Below are positions 9,929 to 19,490 of a stretch of DNA of 64,000 nt, piece after piece. The position numbers were made by a program, and so were the translations under genes. The notes under the pieces are model-generated. The model was given only the letters and a program-made list of their open reading frames with translations. It made no database searches and had not been told where the DNA came from. The number at the start of each line of letters is the position of its first letter. Positions within the stretch are counted from its first letter, which is position 1. Origin of the DNA: an uncultured Bacilli bacterium (GTDB taxonomy: Bacteria > Bacillota_I > Bacilli_A > RF39 > UBA660); assembly GCA_947631155.1 (NCBI GenBank), contig CANRKG010000001.1:1-64000 (forward strand). The letters are read 5' to 3'.

Positions 9929-10528
9929 CTATTCATTAATTTTTGCATTTAGTTTTGTTTTGAAATTTCTTTCGATATTATCTATTTCATACTCTTCAGA
10001 AACCCATAAACGTAACCTAAACTTTTTAGAAAAGTCCTTCGAAAATTCACCACTATATATTATTTTAGCATCTTGTTCATTAGATGATTCTTTTAATTCA
10101 TTAAATTTAGTAACTGGTAATAATTCTGTTTCTACTTCTTCTCCATCTGTAACATAAGCTTTAACGTATTTTGGATCTAGTTTAGGTTCATCTGATAAAT
10201 TTAAGGCATAAATTTCATAGACACCATTACAAGGTCCTTGACAGTCACATGATAAACTAATATCATAATAACCTTGATCATATCCTGGAAATATTCCCGA
10301 TGTTAATTTCTTTCCTATTTCATCACTAATTGGTAAGGCTGACGTTATTGATATAGGTGTTTCTTCATTGAAAGAACAAGTAATTGCTTTTGTTCCAATA
10401 ACATTAGAAGTATTACCCTCGCGTTGATAATAAAATATTGAATAAGAACTTCCAATCACCATAATCATTAATATAGAAATCAATATAACAATAAAAATTT
10501 GTTTTTTAGTTGTTTTATTTTTTTTCAT
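9929..10528 (-). CDS. SipW-dependent-type signal protein, fibre/pilin-like paralog 2 (Cys-rich insert)
   Basis: Start reassigned to MKKNKTTKK; SYSIFYYQREGNTSNVIGTKAITCSF; CDCQGPCNG; RLRLWVSEEYEIDNIERNFKTKLNAKI. Confidence 0.68.
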   Translation of the reverse strand: MKKNKTTKKQIFIVILISILMIMVIGSSYSIFYYQREGNTSNVIGTKAITCSFNEETPISITSALPISDEIGKKLTSGIFPGYDQGYYDISLSCDCQGPCNGVYEIYALNLSDEPKLDPKYVKAYVTDGEEVETELLPVTKFNELKESSNEQDAKIIYSGEFSKDFSKKFRLRLWVSEEYEIDNIERNFKTKLNAKINE

Positions 10529-10541
10529 AGATATCCCCTTA

Positions 10542-11159
10542 TTATAAAATTTTTCCATATACATTTATTTTTATAGCATATTTTTTTACTGCATCAATAT
10601 TTGTTTTCTCATCAACCCACATTCTTAGTCTATAATTATCTGTTCCGCTTGTCTTCTTTTTAACTTTTAATAGTACCATTGATCCCGAAGGAGATCCAAT
10701 TGTAGTCTTTTCAGTAATAGGTATAAAATTTTGAGGAGCTAATATTTGTTCATATGTTCCACTAACTTGTTTTTCTAAATAAATTTTTACTTCGTTATCT
10801 TTTAAGGTAGAAGTTGCATCTTTTACTGCAGCAATTTCATAATATACAGGCGTATTTTGAACTATTTTGGTTGTTACTGTAAAATCAAAGTATTCTCCAG
10901 GGGCTTTTAATAATTTACCAACATCATCATTGATTGGACTTGCATTTTCTATAGAAATACCATTATTGGATTCTGTATATTTCATTGAAACATTTTCTAC
11001 TGTATCTACAGCAGAATCCTTAACCTGTTCCATTTTAATATAAGTAGAAAATGAAATTCCGATTACGAACAATACTAATATAATAATAAATAAAAGAGAA
11101 ATAACAATTTTTCGAAAATATTTTTTTTCTTCTACTTCTTCTTGTGTTTCGTTTTTCAT
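10542..11159 (-). CDS. SipW-dependent-type signal protein, fibre/pilin-like paralog 1
   Basis: VIGISFSTYIKMEQVKDSAVDTVENVSMKYTESNNGISIENASPINDDVGK; YRLRMWVDEKTNIDAVKKYAIKINVYGK. Confidence 0.7.
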   Translation of the reverse strand: MKNETQEEVEEKKYFRKIVISLLFIIILVLFVIGISFSTYIKMEQVKDSAVDTVENVSMKYTESNNGISIENASPINDDVGKLLKAPGEYFDFTVTTKIVQNTPVYYEIAAVKDATSTLKDNEVKIYLEKQVSGTYEQILAPQNFIPITEKTTIGSPSGSMVLLKVKKKTSGTDNYRLRMWVDEKTNIDAVKKYAIKINVYGKIL

Positions 11160-11216
11160 TTAATACACCTCTTTTAATGAAACCTTCCTAATTATAATTA
11201 AACATTACCATACTTA

Positions 11217-11969
11217 TTATTTTAAGTCAAATAATTCATAACAGTTTTTAGTGGTTAATTTAGCTACTTCTGCAATTGGTAAATTCTTTATAGATGATAT
11301 TTTTTCAGCAATAATTGGAATGTATTTGGGACTGTTTGTACTTCCCCTAAAAGGACTAGGTGTTAAATAGGGACTATCTGTTTCTAAAACAATATTTTCC
11401 ATAGGAATTTTTGAAATTACTGTTGCTAAATTACTATTTTTAAAAGTAACAACTCCTCCTATTCCTAGTTTAAATCCCATTTTTATATATATTTGAGCTG
11501 TTTCTAAACTACCTGAAAAACAATGAATAACCCCCTTAACTTTATACTTCTTTAATATTTCAATCGTATCTTGCGTAGCATCCCTACTATGTATAACAAC
11601 TGGCATATTTAATCTTTGTGCTATAATTAATTGTTCTTCAAATAGTTTTTTTTGTTTTTCTTTATCGGTCGGATAATGATAATCTAAACCTATTTCACCA
11701 ACACCAATAATTTTTTTATTTTGTTTTAATAATTGTTCTAATTTTTTTAAATCATTAGTCGTTATTTTATCAATTTGATCAGGATGAAAACCAAAGGTTG
11801 CATATAAACAATTATATTTATCTATTAATTGTAATGATTCATCAATATCATCCTTTTCACAACATGATAATATCATTTGATTAACTTTATTACTTAAACA
11901 TTCGTTTATAATATCTTCTATATTATTATAGTATTTATTAGAAATATGACAATGAGTATCAATAAACAT
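11217..11969 (-). CDS. tatD: TatD-family metal-dependent deoxyribonuclease
   Basis: MFIDTHCHISNKYY, GEIGLDYHY, VIHSRDA, VLETDSPYLTP; start reassigned to this Met. Confidence 0.93.
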   Translation of the reverse strand: MFIDTHCHISNKYYNNIEDIINECLSNKVNQMILSCCEKDDIDESLQLIDKYNCLYATFGFHPDQIDKITTNDLKKLEQLLKQNKKIIGVGEIGLDYHYPTDKEKQKKLFEEQLIIAQRLNMPVVIHSRDATQDTIEILKKYKVKGVIHCFSGSLETAQIYIKMGFKLGIGGVVTFKNSNLATVISKIPMENIVLETDSPYLTPSPFRGSTNSPKYIPIIAEKISSIKNLPIAEVAKLTTKNCYELFDLK

Positions 11970-11995
11970 AAACTTCACCTCTATCATTAGATTAA

Positions 11996-12024
11996 AATAA
12001 AAAAATATCAGTGTCAATGATATT
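11996..12024 (-). terminator. Rho-independent terminator upstream of tatD
   Basis: Minus strand AATATCA-TTGACAC-TGATATT followed by T-run. Confidence 0.6.
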
Positions 12025-12207
12025 TTAAATGGTGTGCCTTCTATGTAGTTTTAATCTAATGTAGTAAAATGTAACTAATAAAAAATACGATACATCCAAA
12101 TAATTTTTATATTTAACTATAGCAATTATAAATATAATTGAAAATAGAAAATAAAAATTATCCACGGTTAAAAGTTTAAAAACTTTTTCTTGGATATCAT
12201 CTTGCAT
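12025..12207 (-). CDS. Small hydrophobic hypothetical protein
   Basis: 60 aa with TM segments between metG and tatD; RBS-like sequence upstream. Confidence 0.45.
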   Translation of the reverse strand: MQDDIQEKVFKLLTVDNFYFLFSIIFIIAIVKYKNYLDVSYFLLVTFYYIRLKLHRRHTI

Positions 12208-12266
12208 AGAAATAAGTCTACTCCTTTCATATTTTTTGTTAACGCACTACCATAAAAATATAACAT

Positions 12267-12304
12267 AAAAAGATGAGTTTTGTTTACATAAAATACTCAT
12301 CTTT
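12267..12304 (-). terminator. Rho-independent terminator after metG
   Basis: AAAGATGAGT ... ACTCATCTTT with T-rich tail on minus strand. Confidence 0.7.
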
Positions 12305-12310
12305 ACAATT

Positions 12311-13849
12311 TTATACATTTTCCTTTAAAATTTGGTCCTTATCAATTCTCTTAAATAATGGTGTTGGTTCTTTTAATTCATATTTATTATTATCTAAATA
12401 TGCGCTTTCTTTTTGATAATTATTAATTTGTTCTAATATCTTAGTAGATGTTTCTGGTAAATATGGTTCTAAACAAAGAGCACTTACTCTAATTGATTCT
12501 AACAAATTATATATAACTGTCTCTAGTCTATCTTTTTGGTTTGTATCTTTAGCTAAAATCCAAGGTGTTGTCTCATCAATGTATTTATTACTTAATCTCA
12601 ATAAATTAAATATTTCACTGATAGAACTACTTACTTCTAATTTATTCATTTTAGCATCAATTTTTTTATCTAAATCATTTATTGCTTTAATTAAATTATC
12701 ATCAACAGATTCTTGTTTTTGCTTATTATTAACAATTCCTTCAAAATATTTATTTCCCATAGTTATAGTTCTTTGAACTAAATTACCAAGAACATTGGCC
12801 AAGTCACCATTAATTCTTTCAATTAACAATTCATATGTAATATTCCCATCACTTGCATATGGAATTTCATGAAGTAAATAATAACGAACAGCATCAACTC
12901 CAAATAAATTAACTAATTCATCAGCATAAATTATATTGCCTTTACTTTTACTCATTTTATCATCACTCATTAATAACCAAGGATGACCAAAAATTTGTTT
13001 TGGTAATTCCAAATCTAATGACCACAAAAAGCAAGGCCAATAAATTGAATGAAATCTTACTATATCTTTTCCAATTAAATGTAAATCTGCCGGCCAATAT
13101 TTTTTAAACATTTCATCTTGGGTATCCACATCATAGCCGATATTAGTAATATAGTTAGTTAAAGCATCTAACCAAACATAAACAACATGTTTAGGATCCA
13201 TATCAACAGGAATTCCCCATGAAAATGATGTTCTAGAAACACATAAATCCTGTAATCCTGGTTTAATAAAATTGTTTAACATTTCATTTTTTCTTGATTC
13301 CGGCTGAATAAATTCTGGATGTTCTTCTATATACTGTTCTAATTTTTTTTGATATTTAGATAATCTAAAGAAATATGCTTCTTCATGAGATTCATGAACA
13401 TCGCGACCACAATCTGGACATTTTCCATCTACTAATTGTGATTCAGTCCAAAAAGATTCACATGGAGTACAATATAATCCTACATATTCTCCTTTATAAA
13501 TATCTCCTTTATCATACATTTTCTGAAAAATATGTTTAACTACTTTCTCATGTTTAGGATCCGTAGTTCTAACAAAATTATCATAACTTGTATTCATTAA
13601 ATCCCAAATTTCTTTTATTTGTGAAGAGATTTTATCTACAAATTCTTGAGGTTTTAAATTTTCCTCTTTGGCTTTTAATTCTATCTTTTCACCATGTTCA
13701 TCAGTTCCTGTTTGAAAATAAACATCATAGCCTTTTAATCTTTTATATCTAGCTATGGCATCTGCTAAAACTATTTCATATGTATTACCTATATGAGGTT
13801 TACCAGAAGTATAAGCAATTGCGGTTGAAATATAATATTTTTCTTTCAT
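12311..13849 (-). CDS. metG: Methionyl-tRNA synthetase
   Basis: KEKYYISTAIAYTSGKPHIGNTYE (HIGH), CTPCESF...CPDCGR zinc knuckle, KMSKSKGN. Confidence 0.96.
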   Translation of the reverse strand: MKEKYYISTAIAYTSGKPHIGNTYEIVLADAIARYKRLKGYDVYFQTGTDEHGEKIELKAKEENLKPQEFVDKISSQIKEIWDLMNTSYDNFVRTTDPKHEKVVKHIFQKMYDKGDIYKGEYVGLYCTPCESFWTESQLVDGKCPDCGRDVHESHEEAYFFRLSKYQKKLEQYIEEHPEFIQPESRKNEMLNNFIKPGLQDLCVSRTSFSWGIPVDMDPKHVVYVWLDALTNYITNIGYDVDTQDEMFKKYWPADLHLIGKDIVRFHSIYWPCFLWSLDLELPKQIFGHPWLLMSDDKMSKSKGNIIYADELVNLFGVDAVRYYLLHEIPYASDGNITYELLIERINGDLANVLGNLVQRTITMGNKYFEGIVNNKQKQESVDDNLIKAINDLDKKIDAKMNKLEVSSSISEIFNLLRLSNKYIDETTPWILAKDTNQKDRLETVIYNLLESIRVSALCLEPYLPETSTKILEQINNYQKESAYLDNNKYELKEPTPLFKRIDKDQILKENV

Positions 13850-13934
13850 TAAACTCACTCCTTGTATATATATTGAAAATTCTTAATATTATATGCTTTT
13901 ATGATTATAAACACTATTTAATAAAAAAACTATT

Positions 13935-14150
13935 ATAACATAAGGACGAATTTTTTTCCGTGGTACCACCTTATTTTATAATAGCTAATTATACACTCAT
14001 TATAGTTAACGCCTATATACGATTATACCTACCTATCGATATAATAGTTCCAAAGCCATCTTTTATAATCTTATATCCTTGTTTGCACCTACCACAAGGT
14101 CTCTTTAATATAAAGCATTATAAATCTCTTTTTCAAAACATTTCAATATA
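13935..14150 (-). promoter_or_regulatory. T-box riboswitch leader upstream of metG (specifier probably AUG)
   Basis: Minus strand AAGGTGGTACCACGG (T-box, 13958-13972) then TTCGTCC(TT) terminator strand and T-run; candidate AUG specifier at 14057-14059 before CTTTGGAAC. 5' boundary approximate. Confidence 0.85.
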
Positions 14151-14172
14151 AGCCATTGTATCATATATTTCT

Positions 14173-14703
14173 TTATTCTTCAATATGTTTTCCTAAAAAA
14201 TTGGAAGTCAAATTTGCCATTTTAACATCAGTATCATTAATATGTTCTTTTAAAGAAAATATAACAACCATTCCTATTACATCGCCATTCATAATAATTG
14301 GTGATAGAGTATAAGAACATTTTTCCTTATGATTATCTATAAATTCAACTTCCTCTATATTTTTTTCTACTACGATTTCTCTATTATTCAATTTTTGTTC
14401 TAAAAATTTTGATATTGTTTTATTCATATAGATGTTTTTTAAAACTCCGGAACTAGATATAACTTTATCTCTATCTGTAATTAGTACTTCTTTAGATATA
14501 ATAGGATTAATTGCATTAACTAAATCATCTGCGACATCATTTAAATCTGATATTGATGAATACTTTTTTAAAGCAATCATTTCATCTTCAACAAAGATTT
14601 CTAAAGATTCACCATCATGAATTCTTAGAGTTCTTCTCATTTCTTTAGGAATAACAATTCTTCCTAAATCATCTATTCTTCTAACTACACCAGTTGTTCT
14701 CAT
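14173..14703 (-). CDS. spoVT: AbrB/SpoVT-family transcription regulator (SpoVT-like, with GAF-like domain)
   Basis: MRTTGVVRRIDDLGRIVIPKEMRRTLRIHDGESLEIFVE plus about 120-aa C-terminal sensor domain. Confidence 0.85.
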   Translation of the reverse strand: MRTTGVVRRIDDLGRIVIPKEMRRTLRIHDGESLEIFVEDEMIALKKYSSISDLNDVADDLVNAINPIISKEVLITDRDKVISSSGVLKNIYMNKTISKFLEQKLNNREIVVEKNIEEVEFIDNHKEKCSYTLSPIIMNGDVIGMVVIFSLKEHINDTDVKMANLTSNFLGKHIEE

Positions 14704-14840
14704 GATTATTCCTCACTTTCACCTATAAATATTATTTCTTATTTTTAAAAGTTTATACCTAATTCATTTAATAATTTATATTATTATTATAATATTTATT
14801 CATTAAAATTCCCTTGGTAAATATTTCCAAATAGTTAACA

Positions 14841-14868
14841 AAAAAAAGATACTGTTTTCTAGTATCTT
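14841..14868 (-). terminator. Rho-independent terminator
   Basis: Minus strand AAGATACT-AGAAAAC-AGTATCTT followed by T-run. Confidence 0.8.
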
Positions 14869-15526
14869 ATTTTTCATAATCAAATAGATGTGAGTTGTTT
14901 TTTGTAAATAAATATCGTTCTCCTTGTTCATTAATTCCACTAATAAGAGTTCTATCTTTTATCATGGTTTTCATAGAAATTGCATCTAATAACTGCTGCT
15001 GATAGGAACTTTTCATATATTTAATAAATTGCTTTGAGATAGAATCTTTTTTATCCTGTGATATTTCTTCTTTATAAATAGAATCTAAACTATCAGATAA
15101 AATATTAATATTATCAGTAACTTGGACTTTTATTTGTTTTTTTAGTTCTTTATTAACCTTTTCTATCTTTTTTTCATCAATAACTATTATTTCTGTTGTT
15201 CTTTTTGGTTCAAATTTATCAACTATTATTTTAAACTCATTTTGACGAATTTGTTCTAAAGATTCTAAATGACTTTTTAAATCTTTCCTAAATTTATTAA
15301 CCATTTGATTAAGTTTTTCTGTATTTAAGATTATTTTTTCTTTCTTTGCTAGAGATAAAAGCTTTGTTTTAATACTGTCCATTGAATCCAGTGGCGGTTT
15401 TTTAATTAAAGATAAAATATCTTCAATTAAGCCTTTAGTATTATTAGTAATTATTCCTTGAACTGCTTTTTTATAAGTTGTTAAATGCTGTTTTTTTAAT
15501 TCTTCTAACATTTCTTGATCAGTCAT
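14867..15526 (-). CDS. Hypothetical cytoplasmic coiled-coil protein
   Basis: Charged helical protein; start at MTDQEMLEELKKQ with upstream AGGAGGATG RBS. Confidence 0.7.
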   Translation of the reverse strand: MTDQEMLEELKKQHLTTYKKAVQGIITNNTKGLIEDILSLIKKPPLDSMDSIKTKLLSLAKKEKIILNTEKLNQMVNKFRKDLKSHLESLEQIRQNEFKIIVDKFEPKRTTEIIVIDEKKIEKVNKELKKQIKVQVTDNINILSDSLDSIYKEEISQDKKDSISKQFIKYMKSSYQQQLLDAISMKTMIKDRTLISGINEQGERYLFTKNNSHLFDYEK

Positions 15527-15577
15527 ACTGCATCCTCCTGTACTCAACTATATACAAGAATAACAATTCAAAATTTT

Positions 15578-18500
15578 TTAGTCAATAGTTTTAATCAAAT
15601 TATTTATCATATAATCTAACAACTCTGTTAGATAATAAATAGGATGTTTTTCTAATTTTATAGTATCTAAAATAATCGAAATTGTTGATTCTTTACTTTT
15701 AAATCTAAACATATTAGAAATTTTAAAAGCTTCCAAAAATAATTTTTCAGTATCTAGTTTTTCTATTACATTTTTTGGAAAGATCATTTCAATATAATTT
15801 TTGGTTTCATGAACCTTTTTTATTTGCATTTGCGCAGCTTGTTTTTCAAACCATTCCTCATACATATAAATATTAATATCCTCAGAAATTTTACCAAATC
15901 TATCTTCTAATTCATTTTTTATTTGACAGAAAGTTTCTTTACTATCTATTTCATTGATTTTTTTATGGATTTCTATTTTTAAACTTTCATCTGCTACATA
16001 ATCATCACTAATATGAGTAGCCACATTTAATAAAGGCTTAGTAGTATTTTCTTCATCATTGTCTGGATCTATTTTTTGGCCTTTTTTTCTTTGAACTTCT
16101 TGATTTAACATTTTAATATATAATTCAATCCCAACTGTATCAATAAACCCAGCCTGCTCACTACCTAAAATATCACCTGCTCCTCTAATTGATAAATCTC
16201 TAGTAGCAATAGAAAATCCGCTACCTAATTCAGTAAATTCTTTTATAACATTTAATCTTTTTCGAGCCGTTTCTGTTAAAATTTTACTTGGATGGTACAT
16301 TAAATAAGCATAAGCAAATTTATTACTTCTTCCGACTCGTCCTCGAATTTGATATAGTTGACTTAATCCAAACCTATCCGCATCTAAAATAATCAAGGTA
16401 TTAACATTAGGAATATCAATTCCCGTTTCGATAATAGTAGTACATACTAAAACATCAAATTCTTTATTAATAAAGGACATCATTTTATTTTCTAATTGTG
16501 TTTTGTTCATTTGTCCATGAGCAAAATCAATAGTAGCATCAGGAACTAAAGCTGTTATTTCAGCTACTTTATGTTCTATTTTTTCTACGCTGTTATATAA
16601 AATAAAAATTTGGCCCGATCTAGATAATTCTTTATATATTGCATCTTTTATTAATTGCTGATTTTCTTCAACAACATATGTCTGAATTGGATAACGATCC
16701 ATAGGTGGCGTTTCTATCAAAGATAAACTTCTAATGCCTACCATAGACATTTGTAAAGTTCTAGGTATTGGGGTGGCGGTTAAAGTTAAGACATCAATAT
16801 TTGTTTTATACTCTTTAATTTTTTCTTTATGAGCCACACCAAAACGTTGTTCTTCATCTATTACTAATAGGCCTAAATCTTTTGTTTTTATATCATTGCT
16901 TAATAATCTATGTGTTCCAAAAACCAAATCTACAGTTCCATCAAGCAATCCTTGCTTAATACGTTTAACATCTTTTGGAGAAGTAAATCTATTTAATAAT
17001 TCTATATTAACTGGAAAATTTTTAAATCTCTCTTGAGCATTTTTATAATGTTGATCTGATAAAATTGTTGTAGGACATAAGAATAAAACTTGTTTTGAAT
17101 CTAATATGGCTTTAAATACTGCTCGAAAAGCTACTTCTGTCTTTCCAAAACCAACATCTCCACATAGTAACCTATCCATAGGACGATTTAATTCCATATC
17201 TTGTTTTATTTGATTTATAGCTATTTGTTGATCTTGAGTTAATGTAAAAGGACAATCTGCTTCAAATTGCTCCATAAACTGGGAATCAGGACTAAAAGCA
17301 AACCCTTTTCTGCTTTCTCTTTCAGCATATAAGTTAAGTAATTTATCAGCCATATCACTAACTCTTTTAGATATTCTCGCTTTTGTTTTCTTCCATTCGA
17401 TACTATTCATTCTATTTATCTTAGGAATAGTACCATCTTTACCAACATATTTACTAAGATATTCTATTTTTTCTACTGGAATATATAATTTGTCTGTTCC
17501 TTTATATAAAACTTCAATATAATCCTTAGAAATATTGTTAGAGGTTAGAACCTTAATTCCATTATAAACACCTATTCCATAAGTATTATGGACTACATAA
17601 TCACCTATTTCAAGATTATTAATATCTTTTATTTTTGAAGCATATTTAAATTTCGTTTGATACTTTTTATTTTGTCTGTTTTCTATAAATAATTCCTTTG
17701 CTGTTAAAAACACATAATTATCTATAATAAACCCTTCAGATAAATTTTTTTCTATAATATTAATCTTATTTAGTTCAATATTATTTTCATCTGTTTCTAT
17801 AATTTTACAATTTAAAGTTTTCACTACTCTTGAAATTTTATTTTTTGGTAAACAAATTATAACAGTTTTATTATTTCTAATACTATTTACTAAAAAATCA
17901 TTAATCACAGAAATATTTTCTTTAAAATTATTTATTGTTCTAACATGATAATCTTTTAATAGTCCTGGTTGTATTTTATTAGAAGTATTATTAACACTTA
18001 AATAATAAAAGTAATCTTTAGTTAAACACTCTTCTAAATCATACATATATTTACCTTTAAAATTAGTATCCTTTGTTGTATTAAAAGAAAAACAATCTTC
18101 CATAATTTGTTGATAACTCAATTTTAATTGTGAATAGTCCTTATAAATAACAATAGGCTCTTGTATATAAGAAGTAATATTTACAGTTGTATTTAAATAT
18201 TTTGGTAAATATTTTTGTTTTTTAAATTGATCTTCCACTTCAATAGTAGTTAAAAACTCTGTAATTGGATTAATCTTTATTGAACTCACATTTTTAATTG
18301 ACTTTTGAGTATTAGAATCAAAAAAACGAATCGAATCTATTTCATCTCCAAAGAATTCAATTCTAACTGGATTTTCTTCACCAAGCGGGAAAACATCTAA
18401 AACATAGCCCCTAATACCAAGTTCACCTGTTTTAGTAACTATTGATTCTATTTTATAACCAATTGAAATTAAATTTTCTACTAATTTTTTAGGAGCTATT

Positions 18501-18892
18501 TCTTTACCTACTTCAATTGAAATTATAGAATCTTTAAATTGTTTTTGATTTGGGAGATATCTTAAATACCCCATCAGATTTGTAACAATAATACCTTGAT
18601 TATTATTAGTAATATTATTTAAAGTTTCTAATCTTGTTATTTCTAAATCTGGACTCATAGCAATTGCTTCACTAGTTAGAAAATCATCCATAGGAAACAA
18701 ATAAACTTTATCTGTATAATTTGTAAGAGATGTATAAATTTTATTTGCTTCATATAGAGAATTTACTACGATTAAAATATTTCTTGTTTTATTTAATTTT
18801 GAAACTAATGCACAAAAAAACTCATCGGTAATTCCTGTAATACCCATGCCTTTTTTATAGGAAATATTTAATATTTGATCAAAAACATTCAT
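15578..18892 (-). CDS. mfd: Transcription-repair coupling factor
   Basis: 1104 aa; LLCGDVGFGKTEVAFRA, VIDEEQRFGV, TLTATPIPRTLQMS, QIRGRVGRS. Confidence 0.97.
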   Translation of the reverse strand: MNVFDQILNISYKKGMGITGITDEFFCALVSKLNKTRNILIVVNSLYEANKIYTSLTNYTDKVYLFPMDDFLTSEAIAMSPDLEITRLETLNNITNNNQGIIVTNLMGYLRYLPNQKQFKDSIISIEVGKEIAPKKLVENLISIGYKIESIVTKTGELGIRGYVLDVFPLGEENPVRIEFFGDEIDSIRFFDSNTQKSIKNVSSIKINPITEFLTTIEVEDQFKKQKYLPKYLNTTVNITSYIQEPIVIYKDYSQLKLSYQQIMEDCFSFNTTKDTNFKGKYMYDLEECLTKDYFYYLSVNNTSNKIQPGLLKDYHVRTINNFKENISVINDFLVNSIRNNKTVIICLPKNKISRVVKTLNCKIIETDENNIELNKINIIEKNLSEGFIIDNYVFLTAKELFIENRQNKKYQTKFKYASKIKDINNLEIGDYVVHNTYGIGVYNGIKVLTSNNISKDYIEVLYKGTDKLYIPVEKIEYLSKYVGKDGTIPKINRMNSIEWKKTKARISKRVSDMADKLLNLYAERESRKGFAFSPDSQFMEQFEADCPFTLTQDQQIAINQIKQDMELNRPMDRLLCGDVGFGKTEVAFRAVFKAILDSKQVLFLCPTTILSDQHYKNAQERFKNFPVNIELLNRFTSPKDVKRIKQGLLDGTVDLVFGTHRLLSNDIKTKDLGLLVIDEEQRFGVAHKEKIKEYKTNIDVLTLTATPIPRTLQMSMVGIRSLSLIETPPMDRYPIQTYVVEENQQLIKDAIYKELSRSGQIFILYNSVEKIEHKVAEITALVPDATIDFAHGQMNKTQLENKMMSFINKEFDVLVCTTIIETGIDIPNVNTLIILDADRFGLSQLYQIRGRVGRSNKFAYAYLMYHPSKILTETARKRLNVIKEFTELGSGFSIATRDLSIRGAGDILGSEQAGFIDTVGIELYIKMLNQEVQRKKGQKIDPDNDEENTTKPLLNVATHISDDYVADESLKIEIHKKINEIDSKETFCQIKNELEDRFGKISEDINIYMYEEWFEKQAAQMQIKKVHETKNYIEMIFPKNVIEKLDTEKLFLEAFKISNMFRFKSKESTISIILDTIKLEKHPIYYLTELLDYMINNLIKTID

Positions 18893-18896
18893 AAGA

Positions 18897-19463
18897 TCAC
18901 CTATTTTTTTGATTGTATTTATTCATTAGCATAGCAAAATCTAATTTGAAAAAATCATCTATTATTTTGACTATTTTTTCTTGTAAATCTGCCAATACCT
19001 TTTTTTCTTCTAAATTGAATTTACCTAAAACGTAATCTTTCGTATCAATATTTTTATTATTTGAAATACCAATCTTTAATCTTTTATATTCATTAGTGCC
19101 AATTTGTACTTCTATGTTTTTTAGTCCATTGTGACCACCACTACTACCCTTTTCTTTCAATTTAAAATTTCCAAGTGATAAATCTAAATCGTCACTAATG
19201 ACTAAGATATCAGAATTAGTAATTTTATAAAAATCCATATATTTTTTTACTACTTCTCCTGATAAATTCATAAATGATTGTGGCTTTAAAAAAATAACGT
19301 CTTCAGAAAATAATTTAACTTTTAAAAATAAGCCTTTATCTTTTTCTTTAAATGTTCCTAATTGATGATGATTTACATAATAATCAAGCATCATAAAGCC
19401 AACGTTATGTCTAGTATTTTCATACTCTTTTCCTGGATTTCCTAGTCCTACAATTAATTTCAT
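18897..19463 (-). CDS. pth: Peptidyl-tRNA hydrolase
   Basis: MKLIVGLGNPGKEYENTRHNVGFM, KPQSFMNLSGEVV, GGHNGLKNIE. Confidence 0.96.
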   Translation of the reverse strand: MKLIVGLGNPGKEYENTRHNVGFMMLDYYVNHHQLGTFKEKDKGLFLKVKLFSEDVIFLKPQSFMNLSGEVVKKYMDFYKITNSDILVISDDLDLSLGNFKLKEKGSSGGHNGLKNIEVQIGTNEYKRLKIGISNNKNIDTKDYVLGKFNLEEKKVLADLQEKIVKIIDDFFKLDFAMLMNKYNQKNR

Positions 19464-19490
19464 AGTATCACTTACCTTACTTCTTAAATT

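Noticed and set aside
13960-14151. Plus-strand 63-aa ORF from the track
   Set aside because: Overlaps the minus-strand T-box leader, has no RBS or recognisable domain.
18897-18899. Mollicutes-style recoding of TGA to Trp
   Set aside because: pth (and lemA at 57782-57784) end sensibly at TGA, and Trp residues inspected are TGG; standard table 11 fits.
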